A program made the translations under genes and the position numbers. The notes beneath the pieces were generated by a model. That model was not told the DNA's origin and searched no databases. It was given only the letters and a program-made list of their open reading frames with translations. Source: Nocardioidaceae bacterium (GTDB lineage Bacteria; Actinomycetota; Actinomycetes; Propionibacteriales; Nocardioidaceae). From it: DNA of 6,974 nucleotides. Positions 6,522 to 6,974 of the stretch are shown here, in pieces; positions within the stretch are counted from its first letter, which is position 1; every line of letters begins with the position of its first letter. The stretch lies in assembly GCA_013696065.1 (NCBI GenBank), contig JACCZJ010000237.1, positions 1 through 6,974 of the forward strand. Direction: 5' to 3'.

Positions 6522-6974
6522 TCATCGCCGTTCTTGCGACTGCGCCGTTTGCTCGCGCAGTTTGGTCAAGACGAAGCTGTCAATGCTTCCAGCGACGAGC
6601 CGCAACTCGTAGTTCTCCACGCCCGCCCAGGTGTCGAGGTCGCTGAATCCCAACTGCTCCAGGTGGCCCTCGACCTCAGTGGCGAGCTCCCCTTCGAGGG
6701 GCAACAGATCAGAGTCACTGGGTCGGTCGAAGAAAATGTGGTGCAGTGCCAGCAGCCGGGCCAGCTCGCCGCAAGGATCGTCATGGTCGTCGACTCGCAG
6801 GTCAAACGCCACGTCATCACCGGGCGTATAGCTCCCCGTGTCGGAGACCACCAGCAAGGCGGCGCTCTGCCGACCGCGCCGATCTCCACCGGCAGCGTCG
6901 CCGGCCTTCAGGGCCTCCACCAACCGCTCGGGAAGCTGGCATCGAGCCGACTCGACAAACGCCGTACGCATCGC
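6522..6974 (-). CDS. DUF1028 family protein with C-terminal putative peptidoglycan-binding domain, 5' end cut by the window edge
   Basis: 150 codons are visible, ending at the TGA at 6522-6524. The frame continues through the right edge, and the ATG at 6969-6971 is internal, because the preceding codon and the local sequence match the middle of the family. The segment ERLVEALKAGDAAGGDRRGRQ, the hydrophobic strand SAALLVV and DLRVDDHDDPCGELARLL are characteristic of the end of the DUF1028 domain, a family predicted to have an Ntn-hydrolase-like fold. The rest, from about visible residue 75, resembles the putative peptidoglycan-binding domain often fused to it: a helix with EGELATEVEGHLEQLGF, then WAGVENYELRLV and a final IDSFVLTKLREQ. 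The biochemical activity is not established. Its N-terminal half, including any catalytic nucleophile, is outside the window. It is convergent with the ctaB-permease pair, so not part of that operon. Confidence 0.88.
   Translation of the reverse strand, partial: AMRTAFVESARCQLPERLVEALKAGDAAGGDRRGRQSAALLVVSDTGSYTPGDDVAFDLRVDDHDDPCGELARLLALHHIFFDRPSDSDLLPLEGELATEVEGHLEQLGFSDLDTWAGVENYELRLVAGSIDSFVLTKLREQTAQSQERR

Noticed and set aside
6969..6971. ATG as the true start of the DUF1028 gene
   Set aside because: The frame stays open past it to the window edge, and the sequence there matches the interior of the DUF1028 domain, so the gene is truncated by the window.

Overview
The window reads as a chromosomal segment of a high-GC actinobacterium. 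Coding is dense, and codons favour G or C at the third position. There are GTG starts at tkt and probably at ctaB and the permease gene. The gene order (transaldolase and transketolase divergent from the heme O synthase gene ctaB) matches the arrangement known from Streptomyces and Mycobacterium. The CtaB sequence also looks actinobacterial. I cannot resolve genus or order. I see no RNA genes, mobile elements, CRISPR arrays or signs of horizontal transfer.

Left block (1-4295, all on the minus strand): transcription runs tkt, then tal, then pgi, with gaps of 46 and 30 bases, so this is very likely one operon. It encodes both non-oxidative pentose-phosphate carbon-shuffling enzymes plus glucose-6-phosphate isomerase, which together recycle pentose phosphates and fructose-6-P to glucose-6-P. 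The pgi gene runs off the left edge. In related operons the oxidative-branch genes zwf, opcA and pgl follow, and they may lie just outside. tal and pgi share a reading frame and are separated only by one TGA and ten sense codons, which recalls the natural Tal-Pgi fusion enzymes of other bacteria.

Middle (4296-4501): a divergent intergenic region of about 206 bases carries signals for both operons. It contains a perfect 16-base palindrome and further copies of its half-site, plus a plausible promoter for ctaB.

Right block: ctaB (heme O synthase, needed for aa3-type cytochrome oxidase) and, 12 bases after it, an AEC-family permease form a plus-strand pair. A minus-strand DUF1028 gene with a C-terminal putative peptidoglycan-binding domain converges on them and runs off the right edge. 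The 40-base convergent gap holds one imperfect hairpin.

Overall this is a conserved central-metabolism and respiration neighbourhood. I found no clearly new system. The points most worth a second look are the in-frame tal/pgi junction and the half-site cluster between tkt and ctaB.
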